A stretch of DNA of 64,000 bases from Clostridia bacterium (GCA_017408585.1 JAFQUJ010000017.1:1-64000), one strand, 5' to 3'. Shown: positions 45,177-53,286, counted from the first letter of the stretch. Made by a program: numbers and translations. Notes: a model not told the origin generated them from the sequence alone.

Positions 45177-46310
45177 CTACCTTATTATCGTTTTTGTTAT
45201 GTTCATCTCTGCGCCTGTTGGAGCAAGTGCAAATCTCATTACCTCGACGGGAACGAGCCTTGCGCTTGATTCTCCCCTGTCACCCGAGTCGCAAACATAA
45301 ACGCCTGTTATTTCGTTTGTATGGGCATCTCTTTGAATGCTTGTTATAGTGATTGCGTGAAATGCGGGTACAGAGCCATGGCTTTGATACCATAGCATAT
45401 TCGCGTCAACAGTAGCGATTACTCCTCGTCCCTGCTCAACATATTCTGCGATTTTCTCAACTGAGCCATATTCTATGTCCGACTCAATTCCAAAATGTCT
45501 TAAAACCGCTTGTCTATCCTTGGCGTATGTACCACCATTATTTTCAGGTGAGCTATCAATTGTGCACATTGGACGAATTCCCTTAAATCCAATGATTTTA
45601 TGCGTTCTTGCGTAATTAACCACCTTTTCCTCGGTGATGTTAACGCCTGCCATACGGAGTATGTTTTCGACGCTTACAAGTCCGCATGTTCCCTCAAAGC
45701 CCTCGACGCCCTCTCCACCACGGCTTACAGGAACGCCTTGGTTTGAGTTTAGCTTTTCACCGGTTTGCTTAGGGGTATTGAAGGTTTTTACATATCCGTC
45801 TCTTTGCCATGTCTGTCTTGTTCTATTTAGCTTTGTAGGGCGTATTCCGTCTGAGATAAATTCGCCCTTTTCAAGCCGATCTGCCGATTGTGTCGCGCTC
45901 GGTGCGCTTGTGCTTGGAGCTGTACTTGTTCTTTTCGGCGGTGTGCTTGCTGATGTTGCACCGCTATTTGCGCTAGCAGTCACAGGTGACGATGCGGAAT
46001 AGGTCGATGCCACAGGAGAAGATGATGCTATACCGATACCCGTTGTACGATCGACAATTTCAAGCGCCTTATCACGAAAATATCGTGGATATGTAGCGCT
46101 GATTTCCTCGATAATGGTGTGAATTCTGGTTCTTAGAACCTCAATTTCTCTCATTAAATTGCCAAATGTGTGGTCATCGTCCCACTCACCTTGCAAATTC
46201 ACCATGTCTCTACAATAATCATCAAGTATTTGATTTTGACTTTCGCAGTATGCTTCTATTGAATCTGCAACCTCGCCTAGCACATCGGGGTCTAATATAA
46301 GCTCATCCAT
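45177..46310 (-). CDS. WXG-like protein fused to a papain-like cysteine peptidase (candidate effector)
   Basis: 377 residues in three parts. Residues 1-92 are a helical-hairpin domain clearly related to the separate 94-residue protein at 47348-47632; its turn reads GEWDDDH with W43. Residues 95-145 are an Ala/Ser/Thr/Pro-rich linker. Residues 195-377 look like a papain/C39-type peptidase: C209 in EGTCGLVSVENILRMAG, H318 in PAFHAITITSIQRD and D341 in VYVCDSGD form the expected triad order. WXG/LXG head, flexible linker and enzymatic tail is the layout of T7SS polymorphic effectors. It may cut a rival's proteins or process the neighbouring surface proteins. The next gene is a possible immunity gene. 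Confidence 0.75.
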   Translation of the reverse strand: MDELILDPDVLGEVADSIEAYCESQNQILDDYCRDMVNLQGEWDDDHTFGNLMREIEVLRTRIHTIIEEISATYPRYFRDKALEIVDRTTGIGIASSSPVASTYSASSPVTASANSGATSASTPPKRTSTAPSTSAPSATQSADRLEKGEFISDGIRPTKLNRTRQTWQRDGYVKTFNTPKQTGEKLNSNQGVPVSRGGEGVEGFEGTCGLVSVENILRMAGVNITEEKVVNYARTHKIIGFKGIRPMCTIDSSPENNGGTYAKDRQAVLRHFGIESDIEYGSVEKIAEYVEQGRGVIATVDANMLWYQSHGSVPAFHAITITSIQRDAHTNEITGVYVCDSGDRGESSARLVPVEVMRFALAPTGAEMNITKTIIR

Positions 46311-46379
46311 AGTTTCTCCTAATGATTTATAGCATTGTGGGCAAGCGCCCTTCTCTTACTACTTAGAGTAATGCTTTGT

Positions 46380-47075
46380 TTATTTCTTTAATTTTGCAGA
46401 GAAATCCTCGCTTTGAAGTCTTGATGGGAAAAATATTGGCTTACTTGCGAGATATTCATTTATTTTTGCGATTAATGCATTTAATTCCATCGCATTGTAC
46501 TCAGCCTCCTCTTGCATAAGGCCTAAGTACTTTTTCATTTCATACATACATTCCTGTATTGTGTCAAGTGCGCTTGCTACCGCGTCCTCCATCTCCTTAA
46601 AATAGGTGACGGTTGCTGAGGCGTCGTTTGCGAGGCTACGCGCAAGCTCATACTTTTTTCTATAATGATTGTAGTTATTAGTCGCCTCTTCTAATCTTCG
46701 ACGAGCAGCGCTAAGCGCATATTCGTCCACATCAGGCACTGTTTTTGTAGTTGAGTTTCCATCTGAATCGGTAACTGTCACCGTTTTGGTTCTGCTAAGA
46801 ATATAGTCTATTTCTCTTTCGATGCTTTGCATTTCTGCGTAATATTCCTGCATTTGATATTCATATGTTGTCGCCTTTGAGGACGCCTCGTCATATATTA
46901 TCTCGGCACGATTGATTTGAATTCTTATCTTTTGCAGATCCGACTCAACATCAAAATACAAGCGCTGAGCCTTGAAAATCAGCTGATCTGCGATGCTCAT
47001 GATTACATCGTATGTGTCATCAGTGTGGCTAGCAAATCTTTCAAGCGCTGATAGCTCTGTTTTTATACTTGCCAT
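46380..47075 (-). CDS. Coiled-coil protein of the T7SS-like operon
   Basis: A 231-residue, almost wholly helical protein with long heptad-like stretches (YEYQMQEYYAEMQSIEREID and ALSAARRRLEEATNNYNHYR) broken by a beta-hairpin-like insert (TVTVTDSDGNSTTKTVPD) at about residues 105-122. No membrane helix or signal. The start at 47075 lies 1 nt after the preceding stop with GGCGGAG before it; an in-frame extension of 18 residues would lie inside that gene. Long helical hairpins of this type occur in T7SS substrates of the LXG class and in their chaperones; no family assigned. Confidence 0.65.
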   Translation of the reverse strand: MASIKTELSALERFASHTDDTYDVIMSIADQLIFKAQRLYFDVESDLQKIRIQINRAEIIYDEASSKATTYEYQMQEYYAEMQSIEREIDYILSRTKTVTVTDSDGNSTTKTVPDVDEYALSAARRRLEEATNNYNHYRKKYELARSLANDASATVTYFKEMEDAVASALDTIQECMYEMKKYLGLMQEEAEYNAMELNALIAKINEYLASKPIFFPSRLQSEDFSAKLKK

Positions 47076-47076
47076 A

Positions 47077-47331
47077 TCACAACTCCGCCAATCTTGCGCT
47101 GAGCTTGTCGAGCATTTGATCAAACTCACTTTCGCTATAATTTTCCTTTACCAGCTCGTGCATTTCAACCGCAACAAGATTTTGTTGCCATGTATTAAAC
47201 GAAAAACGCTCGAAGTTTTCGTGTATAGCCTCGTAGGAGGGAGCGGTTTGGTCCTTCCAAATCGCTCTTAACTCACTTACGCTATCCTTTAAGTTGAAAA
47301 TTGACTGGGTAAACTCTCCGTAATTATCCAT
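47077..47331 (-). CDS. Small WXG100-like protein
   Basis: An 84-residue helical protein of WXG100 size. The first helix ends in LRAIWKDQTAPSY, where W25-K-D takes the place of W-x-G at the hairpin turn; the second helix runs from about 30 to 80. It has no signal peptide. It stands 16 nt after the 94-residue relative and 1 nt before the coiled-coil gene. WXG100 proteins form dimers and are exported by FtsK/EssC-type ATPases; here export by the neighbouring FtsK-like ATPase is inferred. Confidence 0.65.
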   Translation of the reverse strand: MDNYGEFTQSIFNLKDSVSELRAIWKDQTAPSYEAIHENFERFSFNTWQQNLVAVEMHELVKENYSESEFDQMLDKLSARLAEL

Positions 47332-47347
47332 ATCTTATCTCTTTAAC

Positions 47348-47632
47348 TTATCCTATATCCTCTGGTCTTGACTCGATTAGTCTTGCCTTTTCTCTAAAGA
47401 ATCTTGGGTATTCTCTCTTTATATCGTTCATTATTGATTCAATTCTGCTTTTGAGAGTCCTTACCTCCTCAAGAAGAGGGCCTATTGTCTGGTCGTCGTC
47501 CCACTCACTTTGCAAAGCGCCCATTTTTGAAAGATAATCTGCCATTACCTGTGTTTGAGTTTCGCAATAAAATCCAATATCGTCCGCAGTTTCATATAGC
47601 ACTCTCGGGTCCAGCTCTAATATATCGTCCAT
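47348..47632 (-). CDS. Small WXG100-like protein with a W-D-D-D turn
   Basis: A 94-residue helical-hairpin protein. Start MDDILELDPRVLYETADDI, turn SEWDDDQT with W44, second helix PLLEEVRTLKSRIESIMNDI, end YPRFFREKARLI. It is related along its full length to residues 1-92 of the peptidase fusion (LDP, YCE, EWDDD, YPR-FFR are shared), so this is the stand-alone form of that head domain and possibly its dimer partner. The W-x-G glycine is replaced by aspartate. Confidence 0.72.
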   Translation of the reverse strand: MDDILELDPRVLYETADDIGFYCETQTQVMADYLSKMGALQSEWDDDQTIGPLLEEVRTLKSRIESIMNDIKREYPRFFREKARLIESRPEDIG

Positions 47633-47647
47633 ATTATCCCCCTCCTA

Positions 47648-47914
47648 TCAAGTGTTTCTATAATCGTTTATCCATTGGATTATTCTTCGACAATAGGTTT
47701 CTATTTGCTCCATTTTGTCGCTAACTGTTCTGAGCATGATTTGCATTTCCTCGGATAATTCGAGATACTTTTTTATGGTTGGATCTTGAAGTCCGGCAAA
47801 TTTAGCATTAACATCGGAATCAAGAACTCTCATGTTCATTGAAAGATCCTCGGCTGCCTCGTTTGAAAGCTTAATAGCCTCGTTAGCTGCTCTTTCAGAA
47901 ATCTTAAATTTCAT
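47648..47914 (-). CDS. Small helical protein of the T7SS-like operon
   Basis: An 88-residue protein predicted to be two helices (about 8-35 and 45-85), of WXG100 size but without a W-x-G or W-D-D turn; the turn region reads FAGLQDPTIKKYLELSEEMQ. It has no signal peptide or membrane helix. It is placed between the solitary FtsK gene and the W-D-D protein, with a 15-nt gap to the latter. Classed as WXG100-like by size, helicity and context only. Confidence 0.55.
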   Translation of the reverse strand: MKFKISERAANEAIKLSNEAAEDLSMNMRVLDSDVNAKFAGLQDPTIKKYLELSEEMQIMLRTVSDKMEQIETYCRRIIQWINDYRNT

Positions 47915-47942
47915 AAAATTCTCCTTGGTGCTCTAAGAGCGT

Positions 47943-48019
47943 TTTATATTTTTATACCGCGTAAGCGTTTGATTTGATCTAGCTTTTCATTTACTCTGTG
48001 TAGGATTTGAGATGCTCCC
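47943..48019 (-). repeat. 77-bp direct repeat, copy 1
   Basis: Identical to 48898-48974. It contains the last 25 codons and stop of the W-D-D gene, but here it is read in another frame as the end of the solitary FtsK gene (stop at 47991) and then untranslated spacer. Confidence 0.95.
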
Positions 48020-48875
48020 ACCTTTTTATTATTGATTTAATAATCTCTAAGCGTTCATTGTAATCTGCAAAGCCTATTTGAAGGTAAATGCCATTTCTGC
48101 CATAACGAATATCATTAAATAGCGATATTCCTGTTGGAGCATTTTTAAGCTCTTCTGCCCTTTGCAGATCAACATAAAAACTCGTTAGCACACTTAAATC
48201 AGGGAGAGGAAGGTAGATTTTGCTTCCACATTGGCTAAGCACGGTGGTTCTTGTTATTGGATATTTTATAATGATACTACTGCTCAACGACATAACCACA
48301 TTTATTCCAAATCGTCTTCCACACTTAAGTAAGAACTGCAGGCGATCAATTATACAGCTTCTTGTATTTTCATTTTCAAGAACAAGATCAACCTCATCAA
48401 TAACAATAAGAATTCTTGACTTTGCGACATATTGAGAGAGGGTTAGTCCCTGTTCTTTGCATTCCTGACCTCGACGCATAATCTCCTCTTCAAGTTCGCA
48501 AAGAGCAGACTTGGTCGCGTCCATACCGCGAGCTACAAGTTTAATATGGGGCAAGTGCAGATTTTCATAGCACTCAAATTCCACGCTTCCCTTAGGATCT
48601 AAAAGGTAAACATTTAATTCATTGGGGCTGTATTTATAACATGCACTCATGATAAGAGTGTGAATAAAGTTGCTTTTTCCACTTTTTTCTCCACCGAGCA
48701 CCATCGCGTTCATTTGATTTTCTATCAGATCCAAGGAATGTACTCCCTCGTTTGACATACCAATTGGAATTCTTAATCCCTCCGACGCTGATATGCTTTC
48801 GGTATGCGTATCAATATGTGACAAAAGCGTTTCAACACATACGATATGAGATGCATCAGAACTTGTAAAATCCAT
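47991..48875 (-). CDS. Solitary FtsK/SpoIIIE-type ATPase domain
   Basis: A 294-residue ATPase corresponding to only the middle lobe of the 1193-residue ATPase upstream. Walker A GGEKSGKS (61-68) and Walker B RILIVIDEVD (154-163) are intact, and MSACYKYSP and NDIRYG are shared with the large protein, yet the rest has diverged. Its last nine residues are encoded by the 77-bp repeat copied from the end of the W-D-D gene, so its natural C-terminus seems to have been replaced by recombination. It may assemble with the large ATPase as a regulatory or alternate motor, or be a decaying paralogue. AAGG precedes the ATG. Confidence 0.78.
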   Translation of the reverse strand: MDFTSSDASHIVCVETLLSHIDTHTESISASEGLRIPIGMSNEGVHSLDLIENQMNAMVLGGEKSGKSNFIHTLIMSACYKYSPNELNVYLLDPKGSVEFECYENLHLPHIKLVARGMDATKSALCELEEEIMRRGQECKEQGLTLSQYVAKSRILIVIDEVDLVLENENTRSCIIDRLQFLLKCGRRFGINVVMSLSSSIIIKYPITRTTVLSQCGSKIYLPLPDLSVLTSFYVDLQRAEELKNAPTGISLFNDIRYGRNGIYLQIGFADYNERLEIIKSIIKRWEHLKSYTE

Positions 48876-48897
48876 ACCTTTTCTTTCCTATTCTTTA

Positions 48898-48974
48898 TTT
48901 ATATTTTTATACCGCGTAAGCGTTTGATTTGATCTAGCTTTTCATTTACTCTGTGTAGGATTTGAGATGCTCCC
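48898..48974 (-). repeat. 77-bp direct repeat, copy 2 (probable source)
   Basis: Identical to 47943-48019, 955 nt apart. This copy is in its coding context, the 3' end of the W-D-D gene at 48899-49177. Confidence 0.95.
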
Positions 48975-49177
48975 TGCTCAATGGTATCTATATCTGCCAT
49001 AAAAGAGCTTATGGCAGATAATAGATTTTCATAGTCCTCGTCATCCCAATCTCCGTTGTTTGATTGGATTCGTTTTAGCGTCTCATCGAGCGCTTCCTTT
49101 ATTCCCTGAGTATATGTGCTAATGCTTAACGATGTAATCTCTAAGGCTTGCTCGTCAATGATTACGGTTTCACTCAT
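48899..49177 (-). CDS. Small WXG100-like protein with a W-D-D-E turn
   Basis: A 92-residue helical hairpin placed 2 nt after the large FtsK-like ATPase gene, the usual neighbour of a WXG100 gene. First helix about 8-40 (ITSLSISTYTQGIKEALDET), turn NNGDWDDEDY with W44, second helix 50-85. The conserved glycine of W-x-G is aspartate, as in the two related proteins downstream. No C-terminal Y-x-x-x-D/E export signal is seen. It is probably the main partner/substrate of the ATPase (inference). Confidence 0.72.
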   Translation of the reverse strand: MSETVIIDEQALEITSLSISTYTQGIKEALDETLKRIQSNNGDWDDEDYENLLSAISSFMADIDTIEQGASQILHRVNEKLDQIKRLRGIKI

Positions 49178-49179
49178 TA

Positions 49180-52100
49180 TTAGCCTCCAAGCTTTCTGTA
49201 GGTTTCACATAGCTTCTTATACCACTCGCTATCCACATCTGCATTATAACGATAGATTCTAATCTTGGTGGTTTCGTCAGCGTTTGCAACAATTGCAACC
49301 TTTGGATTGTTAAGTCCACTTGTTACCTTAAGATTGCTCATGAGGTGTGATACAGAGCTTGAATCAACACCCTTTGTCAAAATCTTATATGTCATACTGC
49401 TACCAAGCTCATTTCTGATTGCAGAAATGGTTGAGGTATTGTTGATAGAAATGATAAAGTGAATTCCATACTGTCCACCCTTTTCAAGCAAGTCCTTAAA
49501 TGCGGTAGCGAAAGAAATTCTATCGGGCATTTTTGAAGAGCTTGGTGTAGCGACAGATGAAGGTGCAGAGTTTCTGTTTTTGAACTTGCTACGAGCAGCG
49601 TCAGCAGAGCTTCCACCACTTGTTGTAGCCGGTTCCTCTTGTACCTCTGTTTCCTCGCTGAGAATAAGAGTTGGGTTTTCGTTAAAGAGGTCTGCGTATC
49701 TTTGGATAGAGTGAATAACGACATATCTTGGTGAGTTGTCGCTGATTTCTCCACCGAGAACATCACGCTCGTTATCTCTTTCCTTATAAAGCTTAAAGAG
49801 AGTCTTTATGCAGTTCTTGAGTGCCTCGGTCGAGGATACGGTTTCAACAACATTAGGAAAGTCGTCGCGTATTACATTGAAGAGGTCGCTCTTGTTCTCG
49901 GAGTTTATCATTTCTCCGTTTGCACAGTAAATCTTAGCTCCCTTTTGAGCGCAATCGGCATCAGTTAGTCTATTCGCTACAAGTGAAAGAAGTGAGAAAC
50001 CCATCATATCTCTGATAACCTCAATATCGATACCTGCCAAAAGCATATTCATCTTTTCGCCGTCATTTCTCATATCGATATTAAATGGCTTTCCTGTTAC
50101 ATAGTCTTGACCTAGCTGTAGTCTGTAGCTCTTCTTCTCTTGCTCGAGCTGTGGAGCAACAGTATAAATAGTTGTTCCCTCAACAGGTGATGGATCTTCG
50201 TTTCCACCGACAATAAACATAGGCTCTTGAGGTATGCTATCTGTAACCTTCTTCCATTTCTTAGTAATTTCTGTGGAGAAGCTTACACGCTCCTCTACGC
50301 TATATGCATAAGCGACACGGAACTCTACGCTATTGTTACCATAACGAATATCGTTGATAACACCAAGACCCTTTTCCGGTCTGTTAAGGTTTTTAACTGC
50401 TTTTGGATCGATTTTGATTTCCAACGCCTCATCCGGCTCGTTAAGACGCAAGCTGATTCTGTTTCCAATATGGTTGAGGACCTCCTCGCGAAGTCTTGGG
50501 AACTTTGGAACATTTTGTGATGCCCAGAGAATGTTGATACCAAATGCACGGCCCTCTCTGAATAGGAAGCCAAGAGATTTGATTGCCTCTGCGCCCGCCT
50601 GCTCGTCTGCGAAAAGAACCTGAATTTCGTCGATGATAACAAGAATTCTTGGCATCTTATAGCCCTTAGCAACATATTGAACGATATCGGAAACTCCACA
50701 CTCCTTGAACAGATTTCCTCTGCGCTCCTTCTCAATCATAAGGTTCTTGAAGATAGCAAGAGCGGAGTTGATGTCCTCGCGAAGATCAACACCCAAAAGC
50801 TTGATGTGAGGTAGGCGATGATTTTCGTAATACTTAAATTCTACGCCCTCCTTCAAGTCGAGAAGGTAAATGTTGAGCTCCTCGGGGCTATACTTATAGC
50901 AGGCACTCATAATGATAGCATGGAGAAGGTTAGATTTACCTGAACCGGTACCACCGATTGCAACTGCGTGAGCAGAGCCGTCGCCTGCGGTTTTAAGGAC
51001 AAGGCTTTGTACCTCTGCACCTCTTTTACCAATAGGAATGTCGAGAACCTCTGCAGTTGGAGCGATACCCTTGGGGCTCTTAAGTCGAGCGTTGGTGTCG
51101 TCGAACATTTCTTCAAGATAAATTGGCTTACTTGCGATTTCTTGTGCGTGATCCTTCATCATTTCGATAATTGAATCAAGCTGTGAAACGCTAATGTCGC
51201 GCTTTGGCTCAAAGTAGTTGCTTACTCCAAGAGAAAGCTCAAATCTATTGCCTATTTTATTAATCACAAGAGCGCTCTTTGATGCGGATTCAACAAAGCG
51301 CTGATGCTCAGCAGGCTTATACATAGAGCCTAGGGAGCAAGCCTTGTTGTTTATAATAATGCTAAATACGCCCGTCTTGTTTCCGGCTTGCATAAGTCTA
51401 AGGAGCTTCTTTGAGGTTTCATCTCTTAAGCCTGATGGATAGTTAGCAAGAACAAATAGATAAACATTTTGAGGGTTAGCCTGGAATTTTGAGTTGTACT
51501 CGTAAATATCCGAAACGCTATTGTAACTTAGAACCTCGTCATTAATTTTGTTCATTCTCTGCTCCATATCCTTGATGGTGTCCTCAAGCTGACGGTCATC
51601 ACGAATAATTCCGCTGAGCAAAATTCCGTTACTTATTTTAGTTAGCTTTGCAAAATGTGAAAATTCCATTACATTATCAATATCCACTAGACAGAAATTA
51701 ATTCTGTTTGCAGGGAATGACAAAAGGAATTGAATTATAAGCTGATTTACGAAATTTATCGTTTTCTCGGAGTAGTTTTCCTCGTCGATATTAAGCATGA
51801 TATTTCCACACTTTTTAAGGTCGAGAACAAGAGGTGCGCTCAGGTGTCCCATCTCTAGATATCTGTCAAGAATTGGGCTATCAGCAATATAGCCAAGATG
51901 CTTTAGGTTATCCTCAACAAGAAGCTTAATATCACCGATATTGATGCTTTGATTATAGGTATCCGTTCCTGCTACAATATCAACATCAGATTTCTTTCCG
52001 TCCTCTTCAAGCTCTACAAAAAACTTCTTTGGAATTGCCTCTACGCTTTCATCAACAAATAGCTCGTCAAAGCGCTTGGAATATGTTGCGCGAAGCTTTG

Positions 52101-52761
52101 ATTCAAACTCGGCAAGCCATGCGTTTGCGCTTCCTCCAACAAAGGAATTAAAGCCTGCGATATTGAATTTCTTATCGTAAAGCGCAATCAATGCGTCAAT
52201 GCAAGCAATTGCCTTTTTACAGCAAGGGAAAATTTCGGATACGATGTTGGCAATTGGGCGTGGGTCATTAATTTGCTTCCTTTGTTTTGCGCCTGTGTCA
52301 TATTTGGTTACATTTTGATGGTTACCTGTGTAGGTGATAAAGGTTTCTCCATCAACCTCAACCTTGATAGGTGGAACCAGCGCATCAAAGTCAACTGAAT
52401 TTAGCTTTGCTATGCAATCGTTTATCTTGTCAAGAAGCTCGTGAAGAATCCTTTCGTTTTCCTCGTAGCTCTTGCGAGAATATTCCTTTGTGTCAACGCT
52501 TGTGCGATTCCACTCGTCCTTATAGTCTTTGCATAGAAGCTCGACTAAGTCGTTTATATCTTCTTGAATGCTGATAAAGTGCGTCGCCTTAAACTCCTCG
52601 TACTTTTGCTTCATTTCAGCTATCATTTCAGCTGACGCTCTCTCGATTGATCTCTTTTCGTTTGAGTATTGATTTGTCAATCTCGCTTCAAGATTATCAA
52701 TTTCAATACAATGGGAGTTGATTTTTCTAATCACTTCCATAATTTTGGTAATTTCTATCAT
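49180..52761 (-). CDS. Large three-lobed FtsK/SpoIIIE-type ATPase (EssC-like, without membrane helices)
   Basis: 1193 residues, the motor of the operon. Residues 1-130 are coiled coil, with no FHA domain and no membrane helix, unlike EssC/EccC. A degenerate first lobe follows (about 300-540, APLVLDLKKCGNIMLNID). The middle lobe is intact: Walker A GGTGSGKSN near 600, Walker B RILVIIDEIQ near 705, and a sensor-like WASQNVP. The third lobe (about 850-1193) is degenerate and carries a Ser/Thr-rich disordered insert. In T7SS the three FtsK lobes drive substrate export, usually with only one or two active. It may instead attach to the membrane through the shared-module proteins. The next gene, 2 nt away, is WXG100-like. 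Confidence 0.85.
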   Translation of the reverse strand: MIEITKIMEVIRKINSHCIEIDNLEARLTNQYSNEKRSIERASAEMIAEMKQKYEEFKATHFISIQEDINDLVELLCKDYKDEWNRTSVDTKEYSRKSYEENERILHELLDKINDCIAKLNSVDFDALVPPIKVEVDGETFITYTGNHQNVTKYDTGAKQRKQINDPRPIANIVSEIFPCCKKAIACIDALIALYDKKFNIAGFNSFVGGSANAWLAEFESKLRATYSKRFDELFVDESVEAIPKKFFVELEEDGKKSDVDIVAGTDTYNQSINIGDIKLLVEDNLKHLGYIADSPILDRYLEMGHLSAPLVLDLKKCGNIMLNIDEENYSEKTINFVNQLIIQFLLSFPANRINFCLVDIDNVMEFSHFAKLTKISNGILLSGIIRDDRQLEDTIKDMEQRMNKINDEVLSYNSVSDIYEYNSKFQANPQNVYLFVLANYPSGLRDETSKKLLRLMQAGNKTGVFSIIINNKACSLGSMYKPAEHQRFVESASKSALVINKIGNRFELSLGVSNYFEPKRDISVSQLDSIIEMMKDHAQEIASKPIYLEEMFDDTNARLKSPKGIAPTAEVLDIPIGKRGAEVQSLVLKTAGDGSAHAVAIGGTGSGKSNLLHAIIMSACYKYSPEELNIYLLDLKEGVEFKYYENHRLPHIKLLGVDLREDINSALAIFKNLMIEKERRGNLFKECGVSDIVQYVAKGYKMPRILVIIDEIQVLFADEQAGAEAIKSLGFLFREGRAFGINILWASQNVPKFPRLREEVLNHIGNRISLRLNEPDEALEIKIDPKAVKNLNRPEKGLGVINDIRYGNNSVEFRVAYAYSVEERVSFSTEITKKWKKVTDSIPQEPMFIVGGNEDPSPVEGTTIYTVAPQLEQEKKSYRLQLGQDYVTGKPFNIDMRNDGEKMNMLLAGIDIEVIRDMMGFSLLSLVANRLTDADCAQKGAKIYCANGEMINSENKSDLFNVIRDDFPNVVETVSSTEALKNCIKTLFKLYKERDNERDVLGGEISDNSPRYVVIHSIQRYADLFNENPTLILSEETEVQEEPATTSGGSSADAARSKFKNRNSAPSSVATPSSSKMPDRISFATAFKDLLEKGGQYGIHFIISINNTSTISAIRNELGSSMTYKILTKGVDSSSVSHLMSNLKVTSGLNNPKVAIVANADETTKIRIYRYNADVDSEWYKKLCETYRKLGG

Positions 52762-52806
52762 AATTAATCTCCTATTTCAATGTTTTGTTTTTGTTAAATT
52801 TTTAAG

Positions 52807-53157
52807 CTAAGCGATTTTTCTCTCGCTCTCAAAAAAGAACAGTAATCTAACCACTCTTTCCTTGCGTCGTCTTAGCGCCTCGCTCATCTCATAGGCGTAA
52901 CGCATATTTCCTTCTGCGATGGTGGCAAGCGTGTTGCGTAGCCCTTGTTGCTTGCGCTTGTAGGCGCGTAGCCTCTTAACATATTCCTTAGTCGAGGAAA
53001 TGCTATCCGGCTCTCTCTTATAAGGAGAGGGCGCATCGCCTAGGTACATATCAAAATATGTCTTATCGACAGTATCTAATACGCTATTTTTGAAGCACTC
53101 GCCAAAACAGCTAATAGGTGGCGAGGTGGCTCTGTATTGTCCTGTTGTGTTTTTCAT
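52807..53157 (-). CDS. Stand-alone shared N-terminal module protein
   Basis: A 116-residue soluble protein, first gene of the 21-kb operon. Residues 30-90 match the module that starts the four membrane proteins at the operon's end: TYFDMYLGDAPSPYKRE aligns with KYIQMLDGSTPPPYEGD, and YVKRLRAYKRKQQGLRNTL with YSSKRDRYYNRLSQERSEF. It stops where the others enter the membrane (RVVRLLFFFESERKIA). Being first and separate, it could be an adaptor or regulator that competes for the docking site used by the membrane clients (inference). No known family. Confidence 0.68.
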   Translation of the reverse strand: MKNTTGQYRATSPPISCFGECFKNSVLDTVDKTYFDMYLGDAPSPYKREPDSISSTKEYVKRLRAYKRKQQGLRNTLATIAEGNMRYAYEMSEALRRRKERVVRLLFFFESERKIA

Positions 53158-53227
53158 ATATCTTCCTTTATGTAATCCTTTAAGTTTTGTTTATATTCAC
53201 TTTGCTTTCACAAAAAGCTCAATATAT

Positions 53228-53257
53228 ATTATACTATAATAAATATATAATTGTCAA
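53228..53257 (-). promoter_or_regulatory. Strong promoter of the T7SS-like operon
   Basis: Minus-strand TTGACA (53257-53252), 18 nt, TATAAT (53233-53228), both perfect consensus, about 70 nt upstream of the first ATG. No other convincing promoter was seen inside the operon. Confidence 0.8.
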
Positions 53258-53275
53258 TATGCACAATAAACAAAG

Positions 53276-53286
53276 CCCCCCCCCCC
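53276..53286 (+). repeat. Homopolymer C tract (11 C) between divergent promoters
   Basis: It begins 18 nt upstream of the -35 box of the T7SS-like promoter and 112 nt before the -35 of the MBL promoter. It has the same length as the tract in the RM gene. Length change here could alter promoter strength. Confidence 0.9.

Noticed and set aside
47991-48875. Solitary FtsK gene as a pseudogene
   Set aside because: Walker A and B are intact and the frame is open with a ribosome site; it is shortened but may still be functional.
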